Of a stretch of DNA of 64,000 bases, positions 37,101 to 52,100 are shown piece by piece. Made by a program: the position numbers and the translations under genes. Location: the NCBI RefSeq assembly GCF_032854445.1, contig NC_088301.1, forward strand, positions 18,586,808 to 18,650,807, read 5' to 3'. The notes beneath the pieces were generated by a model, which worked only from the letters and a program-made list of their open reading frames with translations, was not told where the DNA came from and did not search any database. Origin of the DNA: Liolophura sinensis (Eukaryota > Mollusca > Polyplacophora > Chitonida > Chitonidae). The first letter of the stretch is position 1; the number at the start of each line of letters is the position of its first letter.

Positions 37101-40100
37101 AAAAAATAGTGTTTAGCAGTTTCTGTTGCAGCTAGACAAAAGCTACAATACTGATCAATTATTACACCATACCTAAACAGATCAGCGATGGCTCAGTCAA
37201 ATTCTGAACCTGCGGTACAAAATGGAGGCATAACAATTTAACTGACTGTAGAAAACTTGAAACGGTCCATATCTATTCGTTAAAAATCATTTTAGACTTG
37301 GAAGTGACGAATTTCTCATCTCTGTCGGTAAGGTATTTCATCCTTTTTGTTGGAAAGAAGAAGAAATGCATGTAACTTATATTTAAAGACGGGATAATTA
37401 CATTTAATTTTGTATATCCCACTTCAACTTCATTGTTTCTATTTGCCCATAACTCCCAGATGTATGGGGATCAGAGGCAATTCACAACTTTAAAAATAAT
37501 AATAATCTGTAATAATAAACATCTTTTGACGTTCGACGTAGACCTCCAGTACAAATTAGGGCTGCTTGGTGTCTTCCAAGCGGTGTCTTCCCGTTTGGCC
37601 TCCTCCCGTTGTTTAAAACACGGGGAAATGGGGATTTAACCAAGGGCATGAGATCAGATTAAGGAATCATCACTATGGGAGAACGCCAGGGAGTTGGTAG
37701 TGATAAAGCTGCAGGCAAATGTGTTTATTTTAAAACGTATATTCAAGTATGTATTTAAAGCATTTGTTATGTGTACGTACAGTAATTCAGAAATGATACA
37801 GAAAGGTATATAAGAGATGCAGAAAATAGGGAGCTCAAATCCGCAAATTCTAGATATGACATGGTTAACGTTATTGTATTTTAAATGTGATGACAACACA
37901 GCATTTTGTCACTTTTTGGCTTACTTTTAAGAAAAGTGAACAATGATAAAGTGGTTTGAGTGTTAAAGGAAACTGGCTTGACCAATCCGTTAAACGTTGA
38001 AGGTCTCTAACAATTTAGAGACTGGGGGAGTTGTTCTTATAGGTTTAAAAAAGAGTCGCCAAGATATGGCTCAAATATTGCCGATGTGGCGTAAAGCATA
38101 AACATTCATTTATTCATTCAAAAAAGACATGTTTCGCTGTCAAAGATAATGATTTTACATTAATTAAGGATGCTAATATATTTAGGGTAGATAAGAAATA
38201 GAAGTGCACCAAGGTCAGACCCTTAAAATGCTCTCGCTCAATATCTGATTCGACTGAGATTTATACATACGCGAATTGATCTGTTACACAAATAATTTTC
38301 TAACCATTTTAACAAACAGCATTCGGTTCCCATGTGTCTAAACTGATACAAAGTAGAGCTATTTTCTTATTTATTTGATTTATTTATTTTATTTGTGTTT
38401 TACGCCGTACTCAAGAATATTTCACTTATACGACGGCGGCCAGCATTATGCGTGGGAGTAAACCGGGCAGAGCCCCGGGGAAACCACGAGCATCCGCAGG
38501 TTGCTGTCAGACCTTCCCACTTACGGCCGGAGAGAAAGCCAGCATGAGCAGGACTTGAACTCACAGCGACCGCATTGGTGAGAGACTCCTCGGTCATTAC
38601 GCTGCTGCTAGCGAACTAACCAACTGAGCCACGGAGCCATTTTCTCCAGAATCCCCTGTAAGTTTGATTCCAAAATATATCAAATGTAACAAAGCAGGCT
38701 ATTGAGAAAAGAAAATCAATGCGGTTCGGTTTTAACCCAATACATCCGATGTGATGTCAAGTGAAAATAATTGAATTTGAAGCTTCTAAACAAATTACCT
38801 TAGGTAATGTTATATTCGAATCACGGATCTAGTTCTTCTTTATAGCTGGATACAGTATACGTGTACTTTTCTCGCAAATTACGAGCAAAGCACAAAAAAG
38901 GACAACCACCTCCACCCCCCCACCCGCCACCAAACCCCCTCCACAACCTCTATCCAATAAATCGCAGGTCGCGTGACTTCAAACTGTTACAGTTGTAAAA
39001 GCGAAAATCACTGTTATGAACACCTATCCTGTTTGGCATAAATAGGTCCAAAGATACATTTACAACCTTTAGCACATTCACATCTGCATGCTATATAGTG
39101 TACGTACACTGTATTCATTGCTATGGAGAATGCACGGTTTCTAATTAACTTGTTTATATCCCATTGCGTAAAGACACTATTCAATTAACCGGAAGTGGCG
39201 TCACAAAGGCCAAAAATACTAACTTGAACCCCGGCATCACCGATCATGCATCTATATTTGTTTATATTTTAGTTTTACTAATTTCTTGCTTGAATTGTTA
39301 AATATAGCTTCATGTGAGATATTTTTTAGTTCTCTCCGATTTCAAACACGGTTTTTGAAGTGTGATTGCAATCAACACAGACATTTAGAACAAATTCTAT
39401 AGCAATCACCAGCTTAACCGTCATTTTGAAAACGTATGATATCATCTACATTTCTTGCTGCAGCATGTGTGACTGGCTTGTGGGGTGCAGACTGTCACCA
39501 ACGGTGTGGCCTTTGCTGGAGTAATAATGGCTGTAACAGGACCACAGGAATATGTCCCGTGGGACAACCGAGGTGTGCGGCAGGATATCACGGTGACAAG
39601 TGTATAACAGGTATGTATGTCCGTACAGGAACTATGAAGTCATGTGCTTCACAAAAAACTAAATTGTACAGTACAGGCTACAATTAGAACAAACCTTTAG
39701 ACGTATTCGCCTTTCACAATTTTTGTTGGTTGTTTAAACAGTATGTTACCGGGAGGGTTTGTGAGAAGTGACATAATGACCTTGTTCCCACAAAAACAGT
39801 AGATTTACTTCCCTAGCCGACCTTCAGCCGGCCGGCCGGTACGGCTAGGCGGGTAAAGCTATAGAATGCCAACCCAAGTCCGGCTGGCCTAAATAACCTG
39901 GGAATTTCTAGTCAAAGCTCCGTCATTTTTTTAAGAAGGATACTAGCTACACAGAAGCAAATATACTGCCGTATCCATTTCAACTCAGTTGACATCGTTG
40001 AAGTTCCCTTCTATGACACTGACATCTCTGGCCAGACTTCAGATTCCGAATTTTCAAACTTTGAATTTGAGATTAATCCAGACATTTCAGACCGCAGTGG

Positions 40101-43100
40101 CAATACGGAAGGGTAAGCTACAGCTTTATTTTGTATATGTTGCACTTTACATTTCGTGATTTTATTTTAAGATTGAATATTTATGTACTATTCTTTCCCT
40201 GTGCCTGTTTCACAATAAATATCATTCTATCCCCCGAGGGATTCTAAATTCACACCTATATGCGCTGACAACTGCCAGTTCATGATATTATAGGTATTCT
40301 GAATACTGTCGTTTACATGCACAATATAAACATATCACGGATGTGGACGTCGCCGTTAAAGTGTACAGAGATTTACTGCCAGCTTTCAGTAACGGAGAAA
40401 CGACGAGCAACTGTTTCGAGTTGTTTCTCCAATTTAAACGTGTCTGTAGTCATGTGACAATTATCAAGAATCGCGCGGTGTCATTTCAAAGAAATAATAA
40501 TAAAAACTAATAATAAATAATAAAAAAACCACATCGAGCATCAATGGATGCTCTTTCGTGCCGGCTAAGCCCCATTTATTTACGTAGTTTTACTGGTCAT
40601 AATTCTACAAATGCCGTTTATAACATGGCGTTAGAATTTATACTCTTACGTTGTATCCATACACGTTGGCGTTAAAATTGGCGTTCTGCCAAAATGAGAA
40701 AGTAGACTGTGTTTCTGTCGTGCTCTGACAGCCACGAATTCGCAACAGTTTTTTTGTCAATCTGCTGTTACATACAGGTTCTATGTGAGCTTGCATTGTA
40801 GGTAGTGCCTGATGACCGCTCCTTCCTTGCAAAGAGTAGCGCAGCTTGTACCCACTGGAATACCTATGCACTTTATGTATGGTTGCACCGAATTTCACAT
40901 GATATAAATGAGAAATTCCTTTAACTCAATAAACCTGGAAACATCCCAAGATGTTTGACTTCATGTATGTGGAGAGTGTGTTTGATCCTAAATTATACTG
41001 AAACAGATGGATCCTATTTTTGAGAGGGAATTAATAATATTTGGAAGCATTCAGTTATAATTACCAATATTGGCACTACTTAAAACATTTGTCCAAATCA
41101 GATTCCAGTTGAGCACACTCACTGATGTCAGTAACAGTTTTGAAAATGTTGACGTCATCAGCAAAAAGTAGACATTTAGAGAGAGATGGCCGCAGCGGCA
41201 CGTCATTTACAAATGTTTCGGTGGTCAACGCTATATTATCGTCAGAGGTAATAAAGCCTTCTTCATTTCTACTACATACTAGGGTCGCCCTTTATGGTGT
41301 ATATCTGGCTGATAAACTAAACTTCTCGACACATGTTAAACATATTGTAAGTAAGGCTTTCGGATTCCTGGGATTTGTAAAACGCAATTGTACATATATA
41401 CATAAAGTATTTTACAACGCACCTGTCCGGTCATCCCGCTCAGAATCGGGTTTACTCTCCATCTAGTCGTTAATGGTTGCGGAAGAACCATGTTTTAATA
41501 GGATTCCAGGATATTTTAGACAAATTATCCTTCAGATCGGACATTGCGTTTCTTACCGATTTACAACTTTTTAAAACCATATGCAGAGACTTGCTCTATT
41601 AGCATGTCTTTATTCATACTTTTTGGCGTCTTTTGGCGCTCACGTTTTTGGTTATTAATCTATAGTTTTATTATCTGTTCTTTTATGCGTCTGCATACTG
41701 TCAGTCATTTTTCTCCTAGTCATTCATATCTGTTACCATCTATTTTGTTATCATCTGTGTAATCTTGCTGTCTGTATGACAATGGGTAAATAAAGTGAAC
41801 TAAGCTAAACAATTAGTGGTGAAATTCTATCTATTACATCTGTGTGAGGAATTGTTGTATACAGAGTGGAGAAATTGCAAGTAGGTATGTCCTCTTAGGG
41901 TATGTGTATTAGAGCGTCTGGCTCTTCAGTGATACGTTCAGAGTTTTTAAATATCCACATACAGTTGACGCCTAAATATTTTGCATTTTCACAACAGTAC
42001 TTGTTACAAAATGGCTGTACTCCTTGTTGAGATTGGCGTATAATTTGATACTATTTATGCATTTACATGAACTGTTAGAATATAAACCCTTATCTAGGGT
42101 AAATTGACAAGAAGGCGAATTTTTTCTGTGACGTGTGTCCATTTGTCAGATATCACACTGTCGTCACTGCTCTAGTTTTACTCTCTACGCTGTACGTCTT
42201 ATGTTGTATTTAGTATATTGTATGGGGGTTTTCGTATGGTGAAATAATTCGCCACAGCACTGCGAACATTTGAATCATTTAAAATTCGTGGTATGTTGAT
42301 TAAATCAAAACTTCGACTTTAAAAAACTATTGTGTTCTAGTGGTACACAGTGTTGTGACAAAGGTGCACATTTGTGTACTAGCAGTACACAAATTCTGTA
42401 ATTCAGATAACGGAGACACATGGACTTGTGCATAATTATGTGTGTACCGCAGATACATATGTCATTTTCGATGTGCAGATTTGTACAGTCCTTTTTTTAA
42501 TATGAGGTTTAATATGAGGAATAGTCTATTTTTAGCAGTCTGAACCAGTCTCCAACTGGTTGATAAAGGGTATGAATCTGGGATATGTCTTGACAGTGAA
42601 GGCTACTTCTGCAATCTCAATATTTTAAGAGGAAATGCATAAAGCTTCCATAAATCGTGCATGCTACATCAATGTGTTGTTTTAGACAAACCTACCAGAT
42701 AGCTAACTGTTATGTTTGCTGTGAATCCACACCTTTGAAAAAACTTTGGTCTCCAACCATGATTGTGTTGAATTATTTAATAGTTACACGCTGTGTTATA
42801 ATAGAACCATGTGGTTGACTGGATGTTACAGTGCTAATTCCAATAACTTTGTTAGTTAACCATAAGGAAAGACTGATCCAAGCTTACATCACAAAAAACT
42901 CTGTCAAAACCCCTGTCCTCGGATATCAAAAATTCGTTCGAATAAAGTTATTGCTTCCAAACTAAATTTTAGCCAAATGTAATAAAATTATACACGTTTT
43001 TAATAAAGATTACCATCCAAACAACTGCCTTTTCTCTCCTAAGTGTATTTTATTGCTTATGACGTCACAACGCATGGACTGACCCTGTTGACGTCTGTTG

Positions 43101-46100
43101 ACGGGGGTGTATAAAAGCCCATGTGCTTTCGTATTTTATTCATATATTCGTCGACAAAAGGCAGTCGGTAAAATGCCGCGACTGAGTGCTGCCGACCGAA
43201 ATATCGCCATTGGTCGTCTTCAAGCCGGAGAAAGTTTTGGTACTATTGCACGACCACCTAAACGTTCAAAAAACAACGATATCCCGACTTTGGAGCCGTT
43301 ACAACAACTTTAATTCGACCAACGATCGCCCGAGAAGTGGAAGACCAAGGATCATGACCCCGCTTCAAGATCGGTACATCAGGGTCCTTCACCTGCGTAA
43401 TCGGCATGCCCTACCAACCGTGACGGCCACACAAATACCAGGTTTGAGGAGAGTGTCGGCTCAAACGATTAGGAACCGTCTGAAAGAAGCGGGTTTACGT
43501 GCCTGTAGACCAGTTGTTGGACCTGTACTACGCCCCTTACATCGACGCCTACGACTCAGGTGGTGCAACAATGTAAGGATATGGACTTTACAAAACTGGA
43601 GGCGCATCTGGTTTTCTGATGAATCCCGTTTTCTTTTGGCACGTCACGACGGAAGACAGCGTGTGTATAGGAGACGTCATGAACGCTTTGCGCCCATCTA
43701 CTTCCGGCAGGTGGACAGATTTGGCGGAGGCAGTGTTATGGTTTGGGGGAGCCATCTCGTACAACCAGAAATCAGACTTGGTGATCGTTCCCAGGGAACC
43801 TGACAGCCCAACGTTACATCAACCACGTGTTACAGCTTCACCTTCTCCCGATTACTGACCGACAGACACAGCTTTTTCAACAGGACAACGTCAGGCGTCA
43901 TACTGCAAGTGCAACAATGAACTTTCTGCAGGATTCCAACGTCAATGTCTTGCCGTGGCCCTCTAAATCACCAAACCTCAACCCTATTGAACACCTGTGG
44001 GATACTCTGGATCGACACGTGCGTCAACGTCAGCCACCGCCACAGACGCTTCAACAGCTCGCCGTAGCGTTACAGGAGGAGTGGAGGGCCATTCTCCAGG
44101 AGAGAATCCGGCGTCTTATCCGTTCTTGTCAAGGAGATGCCGTGCAGTGATTGCAGCTCGTGGTGGTCATACGAGATATTGAGGAAGACGCCCCATGGTG
44201 AGCAGTGAGATGACTTTTGAAAAGACAGTTTTAAACATGACCATCTTGATTATTATTTTGCCAAATTTCTGACTTCTGTCTTCGATAAGAAAAAAGTTGT
44301 GCCGTCCTAAAACTAAATACTAAAATCTCTAAAATACGGGGAGGGCGTTTCTTTTTTGACAGAGTTTAGTTTCCCATCACGTATTTTCCGTTCGACATCC
44401 GAAACAGTATCGTGTGAAGAAAAATAATAAAAGAAAAATGCTTATTGTTTGAATGAGATGTCCCAGCCGTGGTCGGAGGCAGAAAAGTGTTTGCCTGTTA
44501 GCAGTTGTTTTTCTTGACTGACTTGTCGTATATGTATCACCGGTTAGTCTAATAACATTACAGGACAGTCCCCGAGATTACGAAGCGATTTTAGCGTTAA
44601 GTAAAAATTTGAGTCATTTCAACATGAAATGTTCCTTACCGTTCTTTAAGCTGCAATTTTGCTTTACAATATTTTCGCCAAAATTTACGCTGCCAAGCAA
44701 TATTTTGACCTTGTTAAGTAAGAAATAACATATTTTAAGTGATTTGAAACTATTGTAGAGTATTCTCCTTTATAGATACGCACATAACACAACTTACGCT
44801 TTTTTCCTAACCGTTGACGAAATTCTGTCTCGTTGAATGCTTGGTGACCTGTTCAGAGTATGTTATATAGATATCTGCTAGACGCATAACGTTAAGGCAC
44901 CACGGTTACCAAAATTGTTAACACGTTTGTGACATTAATTTACAAGCCAAAAACATTGCACGTGACGATTCATAAAATACGCATGTTTTATGGTTTGAAA
45001 TCTTTCCTAACATGCCATCAGCGACCATCACTTGTGTTAGGCAACAAGTCACAGAAAACTAGACGAGCTTAAAAAGCTTTAGTTATGACACTAAAGAAAG
45101 TTTAGTCTTTCCGGCCATCTACAACAGCAAACATTTGCTCGAATGTATGACTGATCCAATCGCTGCCGAAGATGAAAACGTCTATTTTTATCTCCGCAGT
45201 GAAGACTGGTTCGTTCTTTGAGAATTACCTCATGTGATACCGCCTTCTGCCTACGTAATAACTCTGACAATGATGTAGACGAATACCCGTGCTTCTCGGG
45301 TAGGGTTTAGTTCAGGTTTTAGGGGAGTACGATGTGACTTAAATAATAAACTTGTGATTTGCACACAACTCTTGTGAACTACTGTTGACTGGAGTCAATC
45401 CTCCGACTCTAATTAACATAGTCCATGATGCTTTTAACGAATCACTTGTGTAATGAAAGTAAATGATGGATAAAGATTTATGCGTGTATTTAAGGTTAGG
45501 CCTAACCCAGTTAACTAATTCTTTTAAATTGTCAACATTGCTCCATCGAGGTTAATCTTAGACCGATTGGTTAATTTTGATCAATTCATTTCACCAGCCT
45601 GCAGTAACTTCTCCTGGGGTCCTGACTGTAACGAGACCTGTGGTAAGTGTCATGGCGGCGCTGCCTGTGACGGGGTAGGTGGGAACTGTCCGCAGGGAAG
45701 TCCTCGTTGTGCCACAGGATATACAGGACTTCGCTGTACACGTGAGTACACCACTAACACATGACTCCTTTGATCTGTCCCCAACGTCAACGAAGGTCAG
45801 AATAATCCAGCTAGTCTAGGCTTATGAACATTACCCAGCGTAATCACACCTCACAGGGCCACAAAAGTTTCACCAGTGTATGGGATAACTTTTGGATTGA
45901 GTGTCTTTGTGAATGTGGAAAGCCTTTGAACCAGAGCCCTTCGTGCTTTATGCAATGACTTTTCAAAGCAATCTAAAGATATTCATCTTCAAATGGATAC
46001 TAAATGTACTATTCACATACAGTGGCTTATAAAACATTTCATTAAAAGTTCTCTAGATAACTGGGTGGTCAGAGAAGTTCCGGGTTTACAGTAGATAGCG

Positions 46101-49100
46101 ATAAGGTTGTGTCAACAACTCTATAACATCACCCTTAAGACTAGCTCCCCCTGACTAAACTTACACTGTCTGCATGTATATGTGTTTACCATTAGTGTAT
46201 TCACGACGGCATGGATGACATACTGACACTGTGACGCTTAACCTTTAATTATTTATTGATCAATGTTTAGTTCTACGCTAAATGTAATATTTTTGTTGGT
46301 GTTTTTAGCTTGTTCTCCTGGTCTGTGGTGAAATAACTGTGCAAACACCCGTAGTGTGAATTGTTTGAATTTCCTCTGTAACGTTACAACTGGTGTCTGG
46401 TAGGGAGATTGTCACAGGGGTTACACAACTAATATACCCAGGGCCATGGAGAGATAACTGTGTAACACCTGGAGTGTGAACTGTATGGGTTCCGCCTGTA
46501 ACGTTACTACCGGTGAGGGAGGATGGTATACGGTGTACACAGGAGAAAGGTGTGACACAAACAATACACTTGTATTTTGTACACAACTGTTGTCAAGTAT
46601 TTGTCACACACAGATGGTGTCAAAGCATGCGACTCCGATTAATATAGCTTACGACTCGTTTCAATAATATTGTTGTTTATTTGTTTATTTGATTGGTGTT
46701 TTAAGCCGCACTCAACAACATTTCACTTATACGACGTCGGCTAGCATTAATGTGGGAGAAAACCGGACACAGCTCTGGGAAAATCCATGTCCATCTGCAG
46801 GATGCTGGCAGTCCAATAATATCATTATTAATTACTTATTCAGCGAGACTAAACACATGATGAGTAAACATTTTACGCGTGCATTTTAGTTGTGGCCTAC
46901 TGGAAAACTTGACTCATTATTTTTGTGTACATCCGTGATAAGAAACCTTGTTTAGCGGATTCTTTTGATCTGTCTTCATCGTCGACAGTGCCCAAAGCAA
47001 TCCAGCTAGTGTAGGCTCATGGTCATCATTCAACCTAACTAAATCGCTCAAAGACACAAACGCGCAAATCTGACTTCTGGCCAGAGATGTCGGTGTCGTA
47101 AATTACCTCATAAGGTTGAGGTGTTCAAGCCAGACGATCACCTGGCCGTGAGGCGACAGATTTAACAAAAGACGGCCAAAACTGTTAATCATCTACCTTG
47201 AACACACCAACCAAAGACGGTAACTGACTTACATCGTGGTTTCCCTGTTTGGTAGGAGTCATTTGTTTTATGAAGTCAATATTTTATCGGCTGAAGCCGG
47301 ACGAATTTTTTTTACATCAAAATTAACCTGAATTAACATTATTTAACATTATGGGGCAGTTAAACTATGTATTTTTCTAATAAATCAGCGACGTTCATCG
47401 TAGTCATGCAGTGACGTCAAGTAAGTTGCAATTCACATCACTGCATTTTTCCACTAATTCTGCTAAAGCCATCGAGGTAGGGATCGATGCGTCGAAACAG
47501 ACATTCGTATACCAGCCCTCAACCAACAAGATACCTCAGTTGTGCTTAGGCTTCAACTGTTCATATATTCACCTGGCGATGTACTTCAATACGATGTATA
47601 TACACACTCTAACCCCGGGACAATCGGAATTAGATACAAACATGAAGCAGAGTGTCATATACCACGGACGCTCTGTTCATATTTATGTACAAAAGAACTA
47701 TACTCATTGCAAAACAAAGGAAACTTCGAGTGAAGACGTTTGATGGAATAACCTTGACACATTAGTTTTTGCAATAATAACATGTGATTTTGATCGAAAT
47801 GGTCACACAAGTCGCAGGATCAAACAAATGCTACGTTTCACATAGATGTTATTAGTGAAAAATTCAGTTAACTCAGTGAGCATGGAAACATCGCATAACT
47901 GGCGACCCCAGAATGTAGTGGAACTGGAGAAGGCTTTGTAGCGTCTGACGTTAATATAGCGGTGACCAGGAGGATCAAACATCGAAACACATGTAAATGA
48001 CGTGCCGATGTAGGTATCTCGCTCTAAATGTTTACTTTTTGTTGATGACGTCAAAATGTTCAACACTGTTTCTGAACTCAGTTATTGTGCTCATCTTGAA
48101 TCTGATTTAGACAAAATGTTTAAGTGGTGCCCAGACTGGTAATTGAAACTGAATGCTTCCAAATATTTTATTCAACTTAACTCTCTAAAGGAAGGTTCAG
48201 CTTTTTCAGTATAGTCTAGGATCAAACACACTGTCTATATTATGTGAAGTCAAAGATCTTGCTGTGTATGTGACTGATGAACTAAATTTCTCCACACGTT
48301 ACAAACATTGCAAGTAAAACTTTTAGATTCCTCGGGTTTTTAAAACGCAATTGTACATATTTATCCAACAAAGTATTTTACTGAGCTCTTGTCCGGGTAT
48401 CCCGCTTAAAATCGGTTTTATTCTCCATTTAGTTGTTTATTGTTGCGGAAGAACCATGTACTGCATGTTGTTTTATTGGTCTCCATGTAGAAATCACTTA
48501 AAAGTAATATCTTTAAAGCTCGATCATTTTCATTTACTAAGCGGTATATTGATGATCTACTGACGTTAAATAACCCCCACATTGCTGAAGCAGTGACGGA
48601 AATCTATCCACCTTCGTGGGATTTAAAGGAGACAACAGATAGTCTTATTTGGATCTATATCTGTACTAAGACGATCACGGTCTCCTTTCACGCCGCATTT
48701 ACGACGAACGGGATAATTTCCGTTTTGATACTGTAAGTTATCCTTATTTGGATAGTAATATACCAACGGGTCCTGCATACGGCGTATACATATCTCGCCT
48801 TGTAGCATTTGTCAGATCTTGCATTAATTGTGATGACTTTAATCTGCGTCATAAGTTGTTAGTTCAACAACTGGTTTGTCAAGGATACTTCATCAAACGC
48901 CTAAGTCTCTCAAATTTTACAATGAGTATAACACTCTCCTTGGCAGGTACGGACAGAGCGTTCAGAATCTCTGGAGATCTGCATTGTGATCAAGCACACA
49001 GACTGCGCTGTTATCCCTATGTACACATCTATCACGTACATGGTATTTAACAACTTAGATGGCGCTGGTTGCCCAGTGTAACCGTCTATCTTCTAGACAG

Positions 49101-52100
49101 CTTTTGTACAGACCAGCATGTCATGTGTAACATCATAGATGGCGCCTCTTGTAGTATGAACATATTAACGGGAAAGACGTATTTGTCCGATACTTTTGAA
49201 TCACAATCTGTTTAGCTAAGGTCTGTAACGCTCGTCATTTTGGAACTGTATCTATTATCACTTAACCTGGGGCTAGGGACCGTAAAGGCAGCCATGGTCA
49301 TTACACCAGCATGGTGCCTTTATGAACAGTTGCAATTAAAGCGCGACTGAGATACTTGTTTAATTGTTATTTTACCTGGAACGCTTTCGTGGACTACGAA
49401 TTTGAGCTTTGATATGGAATTCATGCCTGGAATACCCACTGCCTGCCCTGCATCATTGAAAACTGATGACCGCTTCTCTCTTGTGTGTTACCGGCTTTAT
49501 TTCTTATTTGTATAATTTCTTACATACCTTTGTCTTTGGGAGCTAGTGTTAAACGTTGTTCTGGAAATGGATCTTGCGATTATCGACTTGGAACGCCTTT
49601 TACGGATTACGAATGGTATATGAATCTCAGACATGACGCTTATATCTTGTTATTACCGCCTTCAACATACCACTTACAGCGCATGCTTCGCTCCCTACTC
49701 TCGATTTACACTGCGGCCACCACAGGCAAATTTTGTACAGAAATCCTTAACAACGGCGAGATTACTGGGGTCACCGTGATGAGGAAGGAAGTGATGTCAG
49801 GAAACATAAAAAACACTATCACAGCCTTTGTTTCTAAAAAACTTCACATACATGCTTTATCTTTATACAAACTATGTACATTATGATTTTAACAAACATT
49901 TCAAACGGATTTATAGTAACGCTGATTAAATAGTTCGGTCGCACAGGCTGGACAGGTATAAACTGTTTTTTTTTATGCCACAAACCATCAAGGGGATGTG
50001 GCACAAACAATGCTAAAATTTAAAAATTAAATCGTTATAAATTCATACATATTTTCAATTGCAAATATTGTACATAACATACTTGGTGAGTGAGTGAGTG
50101 CGTGCTTGGGGTTTAACGTCGTGCTCAACAATTTTTCAGTCATATGACAACGAAGGAATCTTTAGGGTGTATGCAATGTACCTCCTTGTTGCAGGACGGA
50201 TTTCCACCGCTCTTTTATCTAGCCCTGCTTCACTGAGACGACTTACCGAAGGCAAGTAAGGCGCCCCGCCCGAGCCATTATACTGATACGGGTCAACCAG
50301 TCGTTGCACTATCCCCTTCATGCTGAACGCCAAGTTACAGCTTCCTCTTCTAAAGTCCCAGGTGTAACTCGACCCAGGACCCTGGATCTACCGGTCCCGA
50401 AGCGGACGCTCGACCAACTGTGCTATCTTAAACGGATGAGAGAAAAGTTGTAATTTTGGTTTCAGCATGTGACTCTGGGATGTGGGGAGAAAACTGTGTA
50501 AACACCTGTAGTGAGAACTGTATCAATCCTGTCTGTAACGTTACGACTGGTGTGTGTGAGGGAGGATGTCATCCGGGTTACACACGGAAACACTGTGACA
50601 CAGGTAACGTAACAGGTTATTGGCAGATAACTGTGTAAACACCTGTAGTGAGAACTGTATCAGTCCTGCCTGTAACGTTACGACTGGTGTGTGTGAGGGA
50701 GGATGTCATCCAGGTTACATAGGGGAACGCTGTGACACAGGTAACATACTCAGGGACACGGGAGATAACTCTGTAAACACCTGTAGTGAGAAGCGCATCA
50801 ATCCCGCCTGAAACGTTACGACTGGTGTCTGTGAGCGAAGATGTCATCCGAGTTATACAGGAGAACGCTGTGACACAGGTAATGTACTCAGGGTCATGGA
50901 GAGATAAATGTGTAAAGACCTGTAGTGAGAACTGTATAAATTCCACCTGTAACGTTACGACCGGTGTGTGTGAGGGAGGATGATATCCGGGTTAAACCGA
51001 GGAACGCTGTGACACAGGTAATATACCCAGGGCCATGGGGAGATAACTGCGTAAGCACCTCTAGTGATAACTGCATCAATCCCGCCTATAGCGTTACGAC
51101 TGGTACCTGTGAGGGAGGATATCTCCCGGGTTACACAGCGTGTCTGCCATTTATTAGACGAACCAGGTGTACCTATTCTGGTTCACCTTCATGTTTACTT
51201 TATATATAATATTAATCCAGCTAATGTTCTTTGCTTAATGTCTTACATTCCCAGCTTGCCCCAATGGTACATTCGGTGACCAGTGTCTGGAGAAGTGTGG
51301 ACAATGTAAGGATGGGAGCCACACGTGTGATCACGTGAACGGAACATGTGCCAGCTGTGCAGACGGATGGCTGGGAGACCTCTGTAAAGAAGGTATATAC
51401 CATAATGGACTAAATTTTTGAGACTTCCAAGACCTCATAACGAAACCCCGGTCTGTTCTTTAGTGTCTCGATACAGTTATTCAGGTTATGCAAATTATGA
51501 TCGCTGGGTCATGATGCTTCAATCTTTGTAGCATTTTCTATGGCCATACCTGAACAGAGTACAATATTAAACACTACAGCATAGAGAGTAAAACTGGAGC
51601 AGCGAGCACAGTGTGATAGTTGGCCACACGTAACCCGTGAATTAAGTACGGCCTTCTGTCAGTTTACCTCAGTAACTTCCCTTCAGTCAGAGAATGTTTC
51701 TATCTGTTTATGCAAATGCGTCAATAGCAGCAGCTTACGCGCCTAGTAGTACCATGGCTTAAGGAGAATGACGGGGGAAATGCAGTGATATTAGCTTCAA
51801 TTTATTAGACGTCACTTGTACAGAATTACTAATATGATGTGTTGATGTCACATATATCATACAATAATATTGAAACAGTGCCAAGAGATCATGCCTCTGG
51901 GAATGGTTAATCCACTAGTAGAATTCTGCTTTATGCAGGAATACAACACAAAAGACTACAGCGTAGAAAGTAAAAACAGAACAGCGACGACAACGTGATA
52001 CTTGTTAAATGGTCATACGTACCCGAGGAAGTACAGCCTCCTGTCAATTTACAACAGTTAGCACTGATGAAGTAAGAGACAAACACGTGAAGAATGTTAG

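Larger units (their letters stand above)
41829..51150 (+). repeat. Segmental duplication, copy 2
   Basis: Partner of 1-7430, lying inside gene B. It starts with ATCTATTACATC as copy 1 does. Private insertions: the Tc1-like element at 42898-44366, about 1.2 kb at 48463-49645 (or lost from copy 1) and a SINE at 50086-50430. It lacks the TTAA MITE of copy 1. Confidence 0.88.

Noticed and set aside
40918-41820. Twin-primed LINE insertion
   Set aside because: The inverted part is flanked on both sides by sense sequence in the order of the other copies, which fits an in-place inversion better.
50620-50811. Extra EGF exons of gene B
   Set aside because: No acceptor in front of the unit, the first cysteine is missing, and the frame ends at TGA in the next unit. 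Treated as array debris.
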